Source: an uncultured Spirochaetales bacterium
GTDB lineage: Bacteria; Spirochaetota; Spirochaetia; Sphaerochaetales; Sphaerochaetaceae
Direction: 5' to 3'
Length of the DNA: 52,036 nt
NCBI GenBank assembly: GCA_944390865.1
Contig: CALXRC010000003.1
Location: 1 to 52,036, forward strand
A program made the translations under genes and the position numbers. Of the stretch, positions 50,530 through 52,036 are shown piece after piece. Below the pieces are notes generated by a model that was given only the letters and a program-made list of their open reading frames with translations, made no database searches and was not told the DNA's origin. Position 1 is the first letter of the stretch. Each line of letters opens with the position of its first letter.

Positions 50530-50661
50530 GCCAACTTGACTAATGAAAATCGGCCAACTTGACTAATGAAAATCAGCCAACTTGACTAATGAAAATCAGC
50601 CAACTTGACTAATGAAAATCAGCCAACTTGACTAATGAAAATCAGCCAACTTGACTAATGA
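50530..50661. repeat. 23-bp direct tandem repeat, five full copies plus a partial sixth
   Basis: Unit GCCAACTTGACTAATGAAAA then TCA; copies at 50530, 50553, 50576, 50599 and 50622, and 17 bases of a sixth from 50645. The copies are identical except the last base of the first (G for A). Head-to-tail with no spacers, so not CRISPR. Read on the other strand the array begins TGTCATTAGTC, which would fit a transposon end with repeated transposase-binding sites (IS21 style), but no transposase is present. It lies between the valS terminator and the -10 region of the next gene. Confidence 0.95.
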
Positions 50662-50692
50662 CAGGTTTAATTCCTTGTCGGAGAACGGATTA

Positions 50693-50698
50693 TATAAT
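50693..50698 (+). promoter_or_regulatory. -10 box for the desulfoferrodoxin-like gene
   Basis: Consensus TATAAT in TTATATAATAAATG. No convincing -35 at 16-18 nt; TTGTCG lies only 12 nt upstream. The leader of about 75 nt includes a GGATCCT-like inverted pairing, TCCTCCTGTGACAGGAGGA (50757-50775), whose 3' arm holds the ribosome site AGGAGGA, so the site may be masked in a hairpin. Confidence 0.4.
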
Positions 50699-50779
50699 AA
50701 ATGCTGAAAACAAGTCAAAGACTTGCCGCTCTTTAATTTAATCGGTTCTGCTGGTATCCTCCTGTGACAGGAGGAGTCT

Positions 50780-51166
50780 ATGGAGCAGAAGGCAAAGGAT
50801 CCCGGCAAGATCAGCCGTTTAGGGTTTTATGTTTGTCCAGAGTGCGGGAATGTCGTGCTTTCAGCAGGCAGCCCGGCCGTTTCCTGCTGTTCAGGACAGC
50901 TTGAAAAATGTGCTGCGGCAGACTGTGATGAAGAACATTCAGTTATGGTTGAGAAGACAGATGATGAGTATTCTTTCTCATTTTCTCATCCAATGGACAA
51001 AGATCATTACATCTCATTCGCATGCCTTGTCAGTGATGACAGATACTTTTTCCTGAAACTGTATCCGGAAGGCGGCTCCCAGTTCCGCATGCCGCGGTTT
51101 GTCAGAAGGGGCACTCTGTATCTGTACTGTTCAAGGGATGGCCTGTTCAGGGTGAAAATCAGCTGA
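50780..51166 (+). CDS. desulfoferrodoxin (superoxide reductase)-like protein with an altered iron site
   Basis: 128 residues, the length of a class I desulfoferrodoxin. N-terminal desulforedoxin-like knuckle: FYVCPECGN (Cys19, Cys22) and Cys36-Cys37, enough for a FeCys4 centre. The superoxide reductase domain follows: His53 (EEHSVMVE), His70 in SHPM, His76 in DHYISF and Cys117 in LYCSRDGLF align with four of the five ligands of the catalytic iron. The fifth, the His three residues after the Cys in the usual CNxHG, is Asp120. It is either a divergent reductase, or a sensor or iron-binding relative. A ribosome site (AGGAGGAG) sits in a small hairpin. Followed by a terminator shared with malQ. 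Confidence 0.72.
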   Translation: MEQKAKDPGKISRLGFYVCPECGNVVLSAGSPAVSCCSGQLEKCAAADCDEEHSVMVEKTDDEYSFSFSHPMDKDHYISFACLVSDDRYFFLKLYPEGGSQFRMPRFVRRGTLYLYCSRDGLFRVKIS

Positions 51167-51184
51167 TATTTCAAACAGAAAGGA

Positions 51185-51216
51185 AAGCTCCCAGGAAAGC
51201 GGATTCCTGAGAGCCT
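51185..51216. terminator. bidirectional terminator between the desulfoferrodoxin-like gene and malQ
   Basis: GCTC (51187-51190), mismatch, CAGGAA (51192-51197), 6-nt loop, TTCCTG (51204-51209), mismatch, GAGC (51211-51214). Flanks are moderately T-rich in both directions (CTTATTTC one way, TTTCCTTTCT the other). Confidence 0.65.
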
Positions 51217-51235
51217 TATTTCACTGAGAAAAGCT

Positions 51236-52036
51236 TTATTTCTTTATCCTTTTAAGCTCCTGCTCAAACGTCCTGCCGTTGCGTCCTGATATCTTCACCA
51301 GATGAGCGAAGCGTGCAATTGCCCAGTCGTCAAATCTGTCGATGTCGACCATCCAGGACCAGTTCTTGTCATTGCAGGTGCTGGGCGTGTTCATCCTTGC
51401 CTCATTGCCGAGACCGAGAATGTCCTGAAGGGGCACGATTGCATACTGGGCATGGCTCAGCATAAGGGCGCGCAGGAAGGACCAGACGATTTCCTCGTCA
51501 CTGCTTGCAAGGTATTCCCTTACGATGTGCTTCATTCCTTCATCCTGGTTTTCGTACCAGCCTCGGAGCGTTTCATTGTCATGAGTTCCGGGGTAGGCTG
51601 CAAAGTCTTCCTCCCAGTTGTGCGGAAGGAATGTGTCCCATGCATTGAAGGAGCCGTCAGGAAGACGGGTGAAGCCGAACTGGAAGATCTTCATTCCGGG
51701 AAGATTGTTGCTCTTTCTCAGCTCATTCACGCTGTCTGTCATGAATCCCAGGTCTTCTGCGATGATTGGCAGCTTTCCCAGTTTCTCTTCAAGCACCTTG
51801 AAGAAAGCCTTTCCGGGAGCCTTGACCCACTTGCCTTCCTCTGCCGTAGGACAGGAGGCGGGAACTTCCCAGTAGGCGTCAAAGCCTCTGAAATGATCTA
51901 TGCGGATGATGTCGCAGAACTCAAGCTGTTTCCTGATGCGCTCAACCCACCATGAGAAACCGTCTTCCTGATGCTTTTTCCAGTTGTAGACAGGATTGCC
52001 CCAGCGCTGCCCTGTTGCAGAGAAGTTGTCTGGCGG
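51236..52036 (-). CDS. malQ: 4-alpha-glucanotransferase (amylomaltase, GH77), C-terminal part
   Basis: 266 residues visible; the N-terminus is outside the window, the frame being open at the edge (PPDNFSATGQRWGNPVYNW). GH77 transfers alpha-1,4-glucan segments in maltodextrin metabolism. The nucleophile Asp is in IRIDHFRGFDAYW, the acid/base Glu in PIIAEDLGF, and the third carboxylate in PGTHDNETLRGW. The C-terminus (MNTPSTCNDKNWSWMVD) is the family's usual substrate-binding end. It faces a shared terminator. Confidence 0.95.
   Translation of the reverse strand, partial: PPDNFSATGQRWGNPVYNWKKHQEDGFSWWVERIRKQLEFCDIIRIDHFRGFDAYWEVPASCPTAEEGKWVKAPGKAFFKVLEEKLGKLPIIAEDLGFMTDSVNELRKSNNLPGMKIFQFGFTRLPDGSFNAWDTFLPHNWEEDFAAYPGTHDNETLRGWYENQDEGMKHIVREYLASSDEEIVWSFLRALMLSHAQYAIVPLQDILGLGNEARMNTPSTCNDKNWSWMVDIDRFDDWAIARFAHLVKISGRNGRTFEQELKRIKK

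Noticed and set aside
50530..50661. Repeat array as a CRISPR
   Set aside because: Units abut directly, no spacers, and no cas genes in the window.
1..52036. tRNA or rRNA genes
   Set aside because: No T-arm-like GGTTCGAAT pattern with a matching acceptor stem and no rRNA sequence was noticed; a tRNAscan run would be decisive.

Overview
The window reads as ordinary chromosome from a host-associated spirochaete-like anaerobe, most likely near Sphaerochaetaceae/Treponema. This is inferred from gene content and base composition (about 50% G+C). It has an outer-membrane beta-barrel protein with a short Sec signal, tryptophanase/TPL-type lyase, UxuA/UxuB hexuronate catabolism, a FeoA-FeoB fusion, a c-di-AMP receptor and a desulfoferrodoxin-like protein. 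No rRNA or tRNA gene was recognised, so taxonomy is a guess. Genes are packed tightly, with many 4-nt overlaps and convergent genes whose stop codons touch.

Layout. 1-500: tail of an IS200/IS605 TnpA and a small zinc-ribbon protein. 712-1786: a porin-like gene broken by one extra T. 1884-6278: argCJBD with a candidate ARG box and promoter. 6370-7815: a beta-eliminating PLP lyase. 8018-9703: PiT transporter plus DUF47 partner. 9704-11265: outer-membrane protein plus lipoprotein phosphoesterase. 11408-12651: patatin-like lipase and DarA-type c-di-AMP receptor. 12725-16114: uxuA-gntR-uxuB. 16115-17772: a long gene-free stretch holding a strong promoter, a structured RNA of about 310 nt and a terminator. 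17773-18955: divergent DUF1275 and macro-domain genes. 19009-23163: feoAB fusion, anchored endonuclease, CPBP protease. 23205-28843: addB-like and addA. 28860-33427: SprT-like, aroA, threonine aldolase, PatB. 33500-37041: rimO-pcrA. 37067-38178: structured leader, rplM-rpsI. 38345-43775: YkgJ, then FAD oxidoreductase/thiI/cysteine desulfurase, then aroB. 43772-50456: hrpA-like, hisS and divergent valS. 50530-50661: 23-bp tandem repeats. 50780-52036: desulfoferrodoxin-like gene and the end of malQ.

How the genes work together. ArgCJBD converts glutamate to N-acetylornithine, with ArgJ recycling the acetyl group. UxuB and UxuA carry fructuronate to 2-keto-3-deoxygluconate under the GntR regulator encoded between them. 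The cysteine desulfurase is coupled by overlap to ThiI and should feed it sulfur. AddA/AddB, PcrA and the SprT-like protein serve DNA repair. Two shikimate genes, aroA and aroB, sit apart.

Most worth following: the orphan structured RNA at about 16732-17043; a recurring layout in which the predicted -10 box lies directly before an ATG with no Shine-Dalgarno (candidate leaderless mRNAs); the fully superimposed divergent hisS/valS promoter; the rplM leader; the porin frameshift; the 23-bp repeats; and the desulfoferrodoxin-like protein lacking one iron-ligand histidine.
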